Source of the DNA: Sulfuritalea sp. | GTDB taxonomy: Bacteria; Pseudomonadota; Gammaproteobacteria; Burkholderiales; Rhodocyclaceae | DNA length: 64,000 bases | Direction: 5' to 3' | Assembly (NCBI GenBank): GCA_016708585.1 | Contig: JADJFK010000007.1 | Span: 124,001-188,000, forward strand | Shown: one piece after another, positions 43,782 through 51,834 of the stretch | How the letters are laid out: every line of letters starts with the position of its first letter | Numbering within the stretch: the first letter of the stretch is position 1 | Position numbers and translations under genes: made by a program | The notes under the pieces: model-generated | The model's input: only the letters and a program-made list of their open reading frames with translations | Database searches by the model: none | Told to the model about the DNA's origin: nothing

Positions 43782-44386
43782 CCTGGGTGGTCGGCCTCAC
43801 CGGCGGCATCGGCAGCGGCAAGAGCGCCGCCGCCGACCTGTTCGCCGCGCACGGCATCGCGGTGATCGACACCGACGCCATCGCCCATGAACTGACCGCG
43901 CCCGGCGGCGCCGCGATGCCGGCGATCCGCGCCGGCTTCGGCGACGGCGTGGTGGCGGCCGACGGCGCGCTCGACCGCGCCGCGATGCGCGCCATCGTCT
44001 TCACCGATCCCGCGGCGAAGAAGCGCCTGGAAGCCATCCTGCATCCGCTGATCCGCGCCGAGGGCGAGCGGCGCATCGCCGCCGCCGCATCGCCCTATGT
44101 CATCCTCATGGTGCCCTTGCTGGTCGAGTCGGGCAGCTACCGCGAGCGGGTGAACCGGGTTGCCGTGGTCGACTGCCGCGAGGCGACCCAGATTGCCCGT
44201 GTCATGAGCCGCAACGGCCTGCCGCGGGCCGAAGTCGAGCGCATCCTGGCGGCGCAGGCGACGCGCGCCGAACGCCTGGCGGCCGCCGACGACGTGATCG
44301 ACAACGACGGCGACATCGCCGCCCTGCCGCCCCAAATCGACAGGCTGCATGGGGAATATTTGGCGCTGGCGCGGCAGTTTGGTTGA
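43778..44386 (+). CDS. coaE: Dephospho-CoA kinase
   Basis: The 202-residue kinase finishes coenzyme A synthesis. The P-loop GLTGGIGSGKSAAA is at the N-terminus, then VIDTDAIAHELT and HPLIRAEGERR. I chose GTG 43778, which overlaps the upstream TGA (GTGA), over a TTG three codons earlier. Confidence 0.95.
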   Translation: MTWVVGLTGGIGSGKSAAADLFAAHGIAVIDTDAIAHELTAPGGAAMPAIRAGFGDGVVAADGALDRAAMRAIVFTDPAAKKRLEAILHPLIRAEGERRIAAAASPYVILMVPLLVESGSYRERVNRVAVVDCREATQIARVMSRNGLPRAEVERILAAQATRAERLAAADDVIDNDGDIAALPPQIDRLHGEYLALARQFG

Positions 44387-44452
44387 GATTTGCACTGATT
44401 TGGGTCACAATCCGGACAATTTTCTCCACCCGGCTCCCCATTCGGCAAGCGT

Positions 44453-45208
44453 GTGATCACTTACGAATACCCTCTCAGCGAGCGCGTTCGCACGCTATTG
44501 CGGCTCGAAGATCTGTTCGACAAGGTCACCCATTTTGCGACCGCCGAAGGCGCCATGGAGCACCACGTCGCGCTGGTCACGCTGTTCGAAATCCTCGAGG
44601 TCGCCGGCCGTGCCGAACTGAAATTCGACCTGGTGCAGGAACTCGAACGCCAGCGCCAGATCCTGCTTTCCTTCCGCAACAACCCCGAAATTTCCGAAGA
44701 CGCGCTCTCCGGCGCGCTCTACGAAATCGAGCAGGCCAGCGCGCTGCTGCTGGCAATGCACGGCAAGATCGGCCACTACCTGCGCGAGAACGAATGGCTG
44801 ATGGCGATCAAGAACCGCGCCGCGATCCCCGGCGGCGTCTGCGAGTTCGACCTGCCCGGCTACCACTATTGGCGCCATCGCGATTCCGCGCTGCGCCAGC
44901 AGGACCTCGTCAACTGGATCGCGCCCATGCTGCCGATCCGCGACGGGCTCGCGATCGTGCTGCGCCTGCTGCGCGCCTCGGGCCGCAGCGAGCAGCAGAC
45001 GGCGCAGCGCGGCGCCTTCCAGCTGATGCTCGGCGGTCGCAGCGCGCAACTGATCCGCCTCAAGACGGGACAGGGCGAGCCCTGCCTGCCGGAAATCTCG
45101 GCCGGCAAGTTCGCCATCAACATCCGCTTCCTGCGCCCCGACATGGACCAGCGGCCGCGCCAGGTCGACGCACCGGTGAATTTCGAACTCACGCTTTGTA
45201 ACCTTTAG
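44453..45208 (+). CDS. zapD: Cell division protein ZapD
   Basis: The 251-residue protein matches ZapD (YEYPLSERVRTLLRLEDLFDK at the start, the LSFRNNPEISEDAL segment), which bundles FtsZ filaments. It starts at a GTG and sits after coaE in the usual order. A terminator follows. Confidence 0.94.
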   Translation: MITYEYPLSERVRTLLRLEDLFDKVTHFATAEGAMEHHVALVTLFEILEVAGRAELKFDLVQELERQRQILLSFRNNPEISEDALSGALYEIEQASALLLAMHGKIGHYLRENEWLMAIKNRAAIPGGVCEFDLPGYHYWRHRDSALRQQDLVNWIAPMLPIRDGLAIVLRLLRASGRSEQQTAQRGAFQLMLGGRSAQLIRLKTGQGEPCLPEISAGKFAINIRFLRPDMDQRPRQVDAPVNFELTLCNL

Positions 45209-45242
45209 GCGCGTTTCAGGACGTTTCAGAACGTCGCACAAC

Positions 45243-45276
45243 ACCCCACAAAGCCCCGCCGTTGGGGGGTTTTTTG
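45243..45276 (+). terminator. Probable Rho-independent terminator after zapD
   Basis: A short CCCC/GGGG stem (45254-45267) is followed by six T residues. Confidence 0.55.
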
Positions 45277-45324
45277 TTTCTGGACGTTGCATAAGATCGC
45301 GGGGCAGAGGCGAAATGCAGCCTC

Positions 45325-45352
45325 TTGATTTATGTAACTTAAACGCTACAAT
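45325..45352 (+). promoter_or_regulatory. Promoter of the RelE/HigB-like toxin operon
   Basis: TTGATT (45325-45330) and TACAAT (45347-45352) are 16 bases apart. The predicted start of transcription falls at the toxin ATG (45358), so the mRNA may be leaderless. Confidence 0.5.
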
Positions 45353-45357
45353 AGCTC

Positions 45358-45684
45358 ATGTATCAGATTGAGCATTACCTGTCCCGCGATGGCCGCGATT
45401 TGTTTGCCAACTGGCTGGTATCGCTGGCGGATCGCAGGGCACGGGCCTTCACCTTGGCGCGGGTCGGTCGCATGGAAGGCGGTGCTTTCGGCGACTGCAA
45501 GCCGGTAGGCGCGGGCGTATGGGAAGCGCGTATCGACTACGGCCCCGGCTATCGCGTGTATTACGCGCGGGCCGGTAGTCGCTTGATCCTGCTGCTGACG
45601 GGCGGCGACAAGCGCAAGCAAAAAACCGACATAGCGCGCGCCGTGGATTACTGGAACGACTGGCAAGAGAGGAACCGAAAATGA
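45358..45684 (+). CDS. RelE/ParE-family addiction module toxin
   Basis: The 108-residue protein fits the HI1419/HigB-like killer family (LSRDGRDLFANWLVSLADRRARAF, GVWEARIDYGPGYRVYY, LILLLTGGDKRKQ). It is likely a ribosome-dependent RNase. The gene order toxin then antitoxin, with an ATGA overlap, is typical of this subgroup. Confidence 0.88.
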   Translation: MYQIEHYLSRDGRDLFANWLVSLADRRARAFTLARVGRMEGGAFGDCKPVGAGVWEARIDYGPGYRVYYARAGSRLILLLTGGDKRKQKTDIARAVDYWNDWQERNRK

Positions 45685-46001
45685 AGCGAGCATCGCGCCC
45701 CCATGCCGAAGCGGTAATCGAACTGCTGCGCGGCGATCCCGCTTTCGCCGACGAATACCTTCGCGCGGCGATGGAACAAGCCGACCAGGAAGGCGGACGC
45801 GAAGCCCTGCTGTCGGCGCTGCGCCATGTTGCCGAAGCGCAAGGCATGGCCCAGGTTGCCGAGCGCGCCGGCATTCAGCGCGAGAGCCTTTACCGCGCCC
45901 TGTCGCCAAAAGGCAACCCAACGCTTAAAACGCTGGTCGCGGTATTGGAAGCGGCCGGCCTGCGCCTGGCTATCACCCGACGCGACGAAGCGCACGCCTG
46001 A
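45681..46001 (+). CDS. Addiction module antitoxin, HTH protein
   Basis: The 106-residue protein has a C-terminal helix-turn-helix (MAQVAERAGIQRESLYRALSPKGNPTLKTL) as in HI1420-type antidotes. It overlaps the toxin gene and would repress the operon. Confidence 0.88.
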   Translation: MKRASRPHAEAVIELLRGDPAFADEYLRAAMEQADQEGGREALLSALRHVAEAQGMAQVAERAGIQRESLYRALSPKGNPTLKTLVAVLEAAGLRLAITRRDEAHA

Positions 46002-46003
46002 AC

Positions 46004-46255
46004 ATGGGCAAGGCATTCGAGAGCATCAAGGCAGGGCTTACCGAGGCAATGGCACACGCCAAGCGCGATCCCGCCGCACCCCGCATCGTCAACTGCCCGG
46101 CCTGCGGCAAGGCCATCGAGTGGGTGGCGGAAAACCGTTACCGGCCGTTCTGCTCCGCGCGCTGCAAAGGCGTCGATCTTGGCGCGTGGGCCTCGGACCA
46201 GTACCGGATCGCGGCGAAGGAAGAACCCAAGCCTGACCCGGACGCCGCCGAGTAG
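46004..46255 (+). CDS. yacG: DNA gyrase inhibitor YacG with an extra N-terminus
   Basis: Residues 28-75 are a normal YacG zinc protein (VNCPACGKAIEW and YRPFCSARCKGVDLGAWASDQYRI). YacG is usually about 60 residues; this one has 25 extra residues (GKAFESIKAGLTEAMAHAK). That segment looks like the start of HTH antitoxins of the HigA/XRE type. An in-frame fusion caused by toxin-antitoxin insertion upstream is the likely cause. The coding sequence ends two bases before the convergent NUDIX gene. Confidence 0.85.
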   Translation: MGKAFESIKAGLTEAMAHAKRDPAAPRIVNCPACGKAIEWVAENRYRPFCSARCKGVDLGAWASDQYRIAAKEEPKPDPDAAE

Positions 46256-46256
46256 C

Positions 46257-47201
46257 TCAGCTCCATGCGCCGCGAATTGCCGCGATACCGTGGGCGCCGG
46301 CGCGTTGGGCGGCATCTAGATCCGTGCGCGACAAACCGCCCAGGGCAAAAGTCGGCAGTGGCGGTACGGCGAGCGCCGCGGCCAAACCCTCCCAGCCGAT
46401 GCCGGCCACACCCGGATGGCTGGCGGTCGCGCGCACCGCGCCGAACACCGCGAAATCGCAACCCAGTTTCGCGGCCAGTTCCAGTTCCGCCGCGGTATGG
46501 CAGGAGGCGGCGACCAGCGCGAAATCCGGCCGCGCGGTTTGCGCCGCCAGTTGCCGTGCCTGCAGGTGCACCCCGTCCGCGGCGGTCGCGGCGGCCAGCG
46601 CCGGATCACCGTTGACCAGCACCCGCGCGCCGTACTGGTGGCAGAGGTCGACCGCGGCGTGAACGAAAGCCGAACGGCGCGGTGCATCGAGCGTCGGCTC
46701 GCGCAGCTGCACCAACCGCAGGCCGTTTTCCAGCGCATGGGCCAGCGCCACCAGTTGCGAGTCGACGCCGATTTCGCCGGCATGGCTGATGGCGTAAAAG
46801 TCGGGCAGGGCCAGTGCCGCCAGCACCGGCGCATTGGCCGGGAGCATGGGCGCCACCGTCGGCGCATCGGCACGCTGCCAGGCCAGGGCGCTATGCACAT
46901 GGTCGTGCAACTCGCCGCACCAGTCGCGGACGCGGAAGAAGTTGAGCCGGACGTGGGCGTGCTCGTAGACATGCTCGCGACGCAGCCAGGGGTCAGCGCG
47001 CGTCACACCGATGCCCAGCTCCTCGCCCAGCTCGCGCAGCAGCGCGGCGTGCGGCGTCTCGCCGGCCTCGACCTTGCCGCCGGGGAATTCCCAGTAACCG
47101 GGGTAGAAGGTGCCGGGCGCGCGCTGGCCGAGCAGAAATTCCATGGCGCCGTCCGCCGCGCGTCGCTCGATGACGGCGGCGGCGACTTCGGTGAGTTTCA
47201 T
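46257..47201 (-). CDS. NUDIX hydrolase fused to a TenI/ThiE-like domain
   Basis: The 314-residue protein joins a MutT-type NUDIX domain (box GGKVEAGETPHAALLRELGEELG, in parts, near residue 40) to a C-terminal thiamine phosphate synthase-like barrel (LRLVQLREPTLD, ALVNGD-type strand, FALGGLSR). This fusion is common in betaproteobacteria and cleans oxidised nucleotides. A dispersed-motif copy encodes AVPPLPTFA before FALGGL. Its ATG overlaps the DUF815 stop. Confidence 0.9.
   Translation of the reverse strand: MKLTEVAAAVIERRAADGAMEFLLGQRAPGTFYPGYWEFPGGKVEAGETPHAALLRELGEELGIGVTRADPWLRREHVYEHAHVRLNFFRVRDWCGELHDHVHSALAWQRADAPTVAPMLPANAPVLAALALPDFYAISHAGEIGVDSQLVALAHALENGLRLVQLREPTLDAPRRSAFVHAAVDLCHQYGARVLVNGDPALAAATAADGVHLQARQLAAQTARPDFALVAASCHTAAELELAAKLGCDFAVFGAVRATASHPGVAGIGWEGLAAALAVPPLPTFALGGLSRTDLDAAQRAGAHGIAAIRGAWS
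46347..46371 (+). repeat. Dispersed 25-bp motif inside the NUDIX-TenI gene
   Basis: About 23 of 25 match. On the coding (minus) strand it reads AVPPLPTF. Confidence 0.65.
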
Positions 47202-48100
47202 TTTTTGCCGACGGCCCGGGCCGGCTTGCCGCCATGCCGCCCGGCGTAATCGCGGGCGAACTGCCAGGCGACGCGGCCGCTGCGCGAGCCGCGCATCAGG
47301 CTCCATTGCAGGGCCTCGCCGCGCGCGGCCTCGATCTTGTCGGCCGGCACGCCGAACTCGGCCAGCCAGTGGGCGCAGATTTCCAGGTAGTGATCCTGGC
47401 CGAAGGGGTAGAAGGACAGCCACAAACCAAAGCGCTCGGAGAGCGACACCTTCTCTTCGGTGGTCTCGCCGGGGTGGATGTCGCCGTCGGCGTTGTATTT
47501 GGTTTCGAGGTTCTCCGACATCTTTTCCGGCATCAGGTGGCGGCGGTTCGATGTCGCATACACCAGCAGGTTGTCCGGCATGCCGGTGATCGAGCCGTCG
47601 AGGATGCTCTTCATCGCCTTGTAGCCGGGCTCGCCCGACTCGAAGGAAAGGTCGTCGCAGAAGATGATGAAGCGCTCGCGGCGCGCGGCGACCAGGTCCA
47701 CGATCTCCGGCAGGTGCACCAATTCGTCCTTGTCCACCTCGATCAGGCGCAGGCCTTTCGCCGCGAACTGGTTCAGCACCGCCTTGACCAGCGAGCTCTT
47801 GCCGGTGCCGCGCGCGCCGGTCAGCAGCACGTTGTTGGCGCTGCGCCCCTGCACGAACTGTTTGGTGTTCTGCGCGATGCGCTGCTTCTGGTCCTCGACG
47901 CCCTGCAGGTCCTCGAAGCGGATGCGGTGCGGCTGCTTCACCGCCTCCAGCCAGCCGCGCCCGCCGCGCGTGCGCCAGCGGAAGGCCGTGGCCGACCAGT
48001 CGGTCGGCGGCAGGGGTGTCGGCAGGACGGCTTCGAGGCGGTCGAACAACGCATCGAGGCGGTCGATCAGGGGAGCAAAATCGCGGGCGGGATCGGACAT
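47198..48100 (-). CDS. DUF815 family AAA+ ATPase
   Basis: The 300-residue ATPase has Walker A TGARGTGKSSLVKAV near residue 95, Walker B FIIFCDDLSFESGE, and a sensor ATSNRRHLMPE. I start it at ATG 48100 (MSDPARDFAPL), although the frame is open upstream. It is divergent from mltA. Function unknown. Confidence 0.9.
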   Translation of the reverse strand: MSDPARDFAPLIDRLDALFDRLEAVLPTPLPPTDWSATAFRWRTRGGRGWLEAVKQPHRIRFEDLQGVEDQKQRIAQNTKQFVQGRSANNVLLTGARGTGKSSLVKAVLNQFAAKGLRLIEVDKDELVHLPEIVDLVAARRERFIIFCDDLSFESGEPGYKAMKSILDGSITGMPDNLLVYATSNRRHLMPEKMSENLETKYNADGDIHPGETTEEKVSLSERFGLWLSFYPFGQDHYLEICAHWLAEFGVPADKIEAARGEALQWSLMRGSRSGRVAWQFARDYAGRHGGKPARAVGKK

Positions 48101-48146
48101 CGGGTAAGCTTGCGGGCCATTGAAGGAAGGCCACTTTAGCAGAATC

Positions 48147-49373
48147 ATGTCTCGTTTCTTTCCCCTCGTCTTCGCCCTGCTGGCGCTGTTGACCATGGCC
48201 GGCTGCGCGCAAATCGGCGTCGAGCCGGCGCCGACTTCTCCTGCCGCGGCCGCCTGTCCCGCGCCCGCCGCCTGCCCCGTTTGCCCGGTGTGCCCGGTCG
48301 TCGAACCACCCAAGCCGCCGGAAAAACCCCTGCAGTCGGCCGAGTGGAACGAGCTGCCGGGCTGGAACGAGGACGATCCCGGCGCCGCCTTCGCCGCCTT
48401 CGTCGCCGGTTGCCGCAGCCTGGAAAAGCAGGCGCACTGGAAGCCGGCCTGCGCTTCGGCGCGCGAGCTCAACGACAAATCCGCGGCGGCGCTGCGCGCC
48501 TGGTTCGAGGCGCACACACAGCCCTGGGCGCTGGTCAATCCGGACGGCTCGCGCAACGGGCTGATCACCGGCTATTACGAACCGATACTGAAGGGCAGCC
48601 GCCAGAAAACGCGCGGCTACCCCCATCCGGTGTTCGGCCCGCCCGAGGACATGGTGGTCGTCGAGCTGGCCGAACTCTACCCCGAGCTCAAGCACCTGCG
48701 CCTGCGCGGACGCCTCGAAGGCCGCAAGCTGGTGCCCTACTATTCGCGTGCCGAATGGACTCCGCAGGAGAGCAAGCGCTCACCCGAGGCCCTCCTGTGG
48801 ATCGACGACCCGATCGATTTGTTCTTCATGCAGATCCAGGGTTCGGGCCAGGTGCAGCTCGCCGACGGCAGCCGCGTGCGCCTGAATTACGCCGACCAGA
48901 ACGGCCATCCCTATCGTTCCATCGGCCGCTGGCTGATCGACAAGGGCGAACTGAAAACCGAGCAGGCGTCGATGCAGGGCATCAAGGCCTGGGCCAAGGC
49001 CAACCCGGCGCGGCTGGCGGAACTGCTCAACGCCAACCCGAGCCTGGTCTTCTTCCGCGAACTGCCGGTGACCGGCAGCGGACCGCAAGGCGCCATGGGT
49101 CTGCCGCTGACGCCGGAGCGATCGGTGGCCGTCGACCCGCGCCATGTGCCGCTGGGCGCGCCGCTCTGGCTGGCGACGACCATGCCCAACAGCACCCAAA
49201 CGCTCAACCGCCTGATGGTCGGGCAGGACACCGGCGGCGCGATCCGCGGCGTGGTGCGCGCCGATTTCTACTGGGGCAGCGGCACCGCCGCCGGCAACCA
49301 GGCCGGCAAGATGCGCCAGCAGGGCCGCATGTGGGTGCTGCTGCCGCGTGGCTTTGTCCCGGGAACGCCGTAG
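48147..49373 (+). CDS. mltA: Membrane-bound lytic murein transglycosylase A
   Basis: The 408-residue outer-membrane lipoprotein cleaves peptidoglycan. The lipobox is LTMAGC. The MltA domain starts around residue 130 (GLITGYYEPILKGSR), and the 3D domain ends the protein with the catalytic region GQDTGGAIRGVVRADFYWGSG. A degenerate copy of the dispersed motif encodes VEPAPTS right after the lipobox, in the linker. Confidence 0.94.
   Translation: MSRFFPLVFALLALLTMAGCAQIGVEPAPTSPAAAACPAPAACPVCPVCPVVEPPKPPEKPLQSAEWNELPGWNEDDPGAAFAAFVAGCRSLEKQAHWKPACASARELNDKSAAALRAWFEAHTQPWALVNPDGSRNGLITGYYEPILKGSRQKTRGYPHPVFGPPEDMVVVELAELYPELKHLRLRGRLEGRKLVPYYSRAEWTPQESKRSPEALLWIDDPIDLFFMQIQGSGQVQLADGSRVRLNYADQNGHPYRSIGRWLIDKGELKTEQASMQGIKAWAKANPARLAELLNANPSLVFFRELPVTGSGPQGAMGLPLTPERSVAVDPRHVPLGAPLWLATTMPNSTQTLNRLMVGQDTGGAIRGVVRADFYWGSGTAAGNQAGKMRQQGRMWVLLPRGFVPGTP
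48215..48239 (-). repeat. Dispersed 25-bp motif, degenerate, inside mltA
   Basis: About 22 of 25 match, read as VEPAPTS in the flexible linker after the lipid anchor. Confidence 0.5.
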
Positions 49374-49390
49374 CGTCAGCGCCGACTTTT
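49366..49390 (-). repeat. Dispersed 25-bp motif at the mltA stop
   Basis: 24 of 25 match. It contains the mltA TAG stop and, on the other strand, the last codons (DVKSRR) and stop of the convergent small gene. Confidence 0.85.
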
Positions 49391-49564
49391 CACGTCCCCA
49401 CCCAAAGCCGCCTCGGGACGCATTGCCGGAAGCGGTTCGAAAAGTTCGCGAATCCGCGGCTCGGTGTGTGCCAGCAGGGATGGATTCTGCGCATACGTCG
49501 CCAGCAGAAACGCCCGATTGGCCTCGATCTCGCGGATCAGGCGCAGATTCTCTTCGCCCGTCAT
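49376..49564 (-). CDS. Small protein coupled to a nucleotidyltransferase
   Basis: The 62-residue helical protein (TGEENLRLIREIEANRAFLL) overlaps the nucleotidyltransferase stop by four bases (ATGA) and ends inside a dispersed-motif copy. Its partner suggests a toxin-antitoxin-like pair, but I do not recognise it. Confidence 0.6.
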   Translation of the reverse strand: MTGEENLRLIREIEANRAFLLATYAQNPSLLAHTEPRIRELFEPLPAMRPEAALGGDVKSRR

Positions 49565-50055
49565 GCCGACCCTCCATCGCGCAGTTTCGTCAGCGCTTCG
49601 ATGTCGATGGCGTCCTTGCCGCGCCCGGTGCCGGTTTTCATCGCGATCAAATGATCGATCGAGGCGACCGGAATGCGATAGGGGCCCGCGTCGATCAGCA
49701 CGGCGGCGTCACGCAACGCGGCATAGGGCACCACCGGCCGCACCAATACATCGATCACCGTTGCCTGCGCTTCCGGGCTGCGCAGGCTGAAGTCCAGCAT
49801 GCCTTTCTCGCGATGCCATTGTTCGATCAGTTCGGGCTGCGCCAACGCGTCGATGGGCACCGGAATCGTCGGCTGCAGGCCGGCAGCCTTGGCGGCATTG
49901 ATGAAGCGCCGCAGGTTCTTGTCGTCCATCGCCAGCACGACATCCACGTCCATCGTCAGGCGCGGATAGCCGTGCAGGGCAACCGCCAAGCCGCCGACCA
50001 ACACGAAGTCGACATCGCCATCCGCCAACATTTTGATGAGATCGAACATGACCAT
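49561..50055 (-). CDS. Nucleotidyltransferase-like protein
   Basis: The 164-residue protein has the minimal nucleotidyltransferase signature LVGGLAVALHGYPRLTMDVDVVL (GG...DxD, in parts, near residues 18-40), as in AbiEii/DUF1814-type or MNT-domain toxins. It is probably the catalytic member of a pair with the 62-residue protein. AAGGTAA precedes the ATG at 50055; a second ATG is two codons later. Confidence 0.82.
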   Translation of the reverse strand: MVMFDLIKMLADGDVDFVLVGGLAVALHGYPRLTMDVDVVLAMDDKNLRRFINAAKAAGLQPTIPVPIDALAQPELIEQWHREKGMLDFSLRSPEAQATVIDVLVRPVVPYAALRDAAVLIDAGPYRIPVASIDHLIAMKTGTGRGKDAIDIEALTKLRDGGSA

Positions 50056-50117
50056 GGCGTTACCTTAGCCCATCCACCTGCCGTTCTCCAACTGGCAGCC
50101 AAGCCATCAGCCGGGAA

Positions 50118-50142
50118 CGCCGTAGCGCCAGCGCCGACTTTT
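50118..50142 (-). repeat. Dispersed 25-bp motif, intergenic
   Basis: Perfect 25-base match. It shares a longer block (starting GGGAACGCCGTAGCG) with the copy at 49366-49390. Confidence 0.9.
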
Positions 50143-50170
50143 CATCCCCGCCCGAGGCTCCCGCAGCCCC

Positions 50171-50248
50171 GTCATTCCGGGCTTGACCCGGAATCCAGTG
50201 CTCTCGCCCACCAACGCCGCTGGATTCCCGCGTTCGCGGGAATGACGA
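50171..50248. repeat. Palindromic REP-like element
   Basis: Two half-elements (GTCATTCCGGGCTTGACC then GGAATCCAG, and CTGGATTCCCGCG then CGCGGGAATGAC) are each hairpins and together form a larger inverted repeat. The same family occurs at 54546-54614 and, as a half copy, at 62047-62074. Confidence 0.8.
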
Positions 50249-50321
50249 CGGATGACGCGACGGGCGGGGTCGATCGCGCAGCGCCAATTCCTCCCCATCA
50301 CGGTGCAGACAAACAGTCAAC

Positions 50322-50338
50322 GGCACCACTCCGGTGCA
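50322..50338 (+). promoter_or_regulatory. NtrC binding site upstream of amtB
   Basis: GGCACC, ACTCC, GGTGCA matches the NtrC consensus at all symmetric positions except one. It lies about 90 bases before the predicted amtB transcription start. Confidence 0.75.
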
Positions 50339-50390
50339 TCCTGAAGCGCCTGAATTCCCCATCCCCATGATTCAACACACCTTCCATCCC

Positions 50391-50406
50391 GGGAACGCTC
50401 ATTGCT
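50391..50406 (+). promoter_or_regulatory. Sigma-54 promoter of amtB
   Basis: GGGAACG, four bases, TTGCT has the GG and GC doublets at the right spacing for a -24/-12 promoter. Confidence 0.65.
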
Positions 50407-50450
50407 TTCATGCCTCCCATTCGTGCAATTAGACTTTGGGGAGCACCACA

Positions 50451-51654
50451 ATGGAGAATTTCAAGACATCCGCCGACGTACTGTTCATCCTGCTCGGCGC
50501 CATCATGATCCTGGCCATGCATGCCGGCTTTGCCTTCCTCGAGCTGGGCACGGTGCGCAAGAAGAACCAGATCAACGCGCTGGTCAAGATCCTCTGCGAC
50601 TTCTCGGCATCGACCCTGGCCTACTTCTTCATCGGCTACGGCATCGCCTACGGCGTGAATTTCCTCGCCGGCGCCGAAACCCTGGTGCAGAAGAGCGGCT
50701 ACGACATGGTCAAGTTCTTCTTCCTGCTGACCTTCGCCGCCGCGATCCCGGCCATCGTCTCCGGCGGCATCGCCGAGCGCGCGCGCTTCGGCCCGCAACT
50801 CGCCGCCACCGTCATGCTGGTCGGCTTCGTCTATCCCTTCTTCGAGGGCATCGCCTGGAACCAGGCCTACGGCATCCAGGCCTGGTTCAAGTCCAGCTTC
50901 GGCGAAGAGTTCCACGACTTCGCCGGCTCGGTGGTGGTGCACGCCGTCGGCGGCTGGATCGGGCTGGCCGCCGTGCTCATGCTCGGCGCGCGGCGCGGCC
51001 GCTACAGCAAGGACGGCGGCATCTCGGCGCATCCGCCCTCGTCCATCCCCTTCCTTGCGCTCGGCGCCTGGATCCTGATCGTCGGCTGGTTCGGCTTCAA
51101 CGTCATGAGCGCGCAGACCCTGGACAAGATCTCCGGCCTCGTCGCCATGAACTCGCTGATGGCCATGGTCGGCGGCACCCTGGTCGCGCTGGTGGTCGGC
51201 AAGAACGACCCCGGCTTCGTGCATAACGGCCCGCTGGCCGGACTCGTCGCCGTCTGCGCCGGCTCGGACCTGATGCACCCGATCGGCGCGCTGGTCACCG
51301 GCGGCGTTGCCGGCGGCCTCTTCGTCGTCATGTTCACGCTGACGCAGAACCGCTGGAAGATCGACGACGTGCTCGGCGTCTGGCCGCTGCACGGCCTGTG
51401 CGGCGCCTGGGGCGGCATCGCCGCCGGCATCTTCGGAGCAAAAATCACTGGGCGGGCTGGGCGGCGTCGCCTTCATGAGCCAGCTGGCCGGCACCGCGCT
51501 GGGCATCGCCATCGCCTTCGGCGGCGGCCTGCTGGTCTATGGCGCGCTGAAAGCCGCCGTCGGCATCCGCCTCGATGCCGAAGACGAATTCAACGGCACC
51601 GACCTGACCATCCACAAGATTTCGGCGAGCGCGGAGCGGGAGACGCTTTGGTAG
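50451..51654 (+). pseudogene. amtB: Ammonium transporter AmtB, single frameshift
   Basis: The gene encodes an 11-helix ammonium channel (HAGFAFLELGTVRKKNQ, GFVYPFFEGIAWNQ, HAVGGWIGL, GVWPLHGLCGAWGGIAAG). The frame is lost at an A5 run at 51441-51445; one A fewer restores GGLGGVAFMSQLAGTALGI and a normal C-terminus ending KISASAERETLW. All other parts look healthy and the promoter is intact, so an indel error in the assembly is as likely as a real mutation. Confidence 0.88.
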
Positions 51655-51759
51655 AGGTGATATCCAGAAGAAGGTCTGTAACAAACCGCCAAGCTGAAAC
51701 AGCCAAGGAAAACCGGATTTCGGACCTATAGTTCCACCTGCCACGGCCGGTCTGGCCCG

Positions 51760-51791
51760 AAAGCCGAACCTCGATGAGGGTCGGCTTTTTT
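51760..51791 (+). terminator. Rho-independent terminator after amtB
   Basis: AAAGCCGA and TCGGCTTT form a stem around a 13-base loop, followed by T residues. Confidence 0.75.
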
Positions 51792-51834
51792 GCTGGTACT
51801 TTTAAATCAAGCCCATTTCATGGCAGCTTCAGCC

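Noticed and set aside
46257..48695. Very long open frame across NUDIX-TenI and DUF815
   Set aside because: Its first half is antisense or out of frame to the DUF815 and mltA genes. High GC content produces such long false frames throughout the window.
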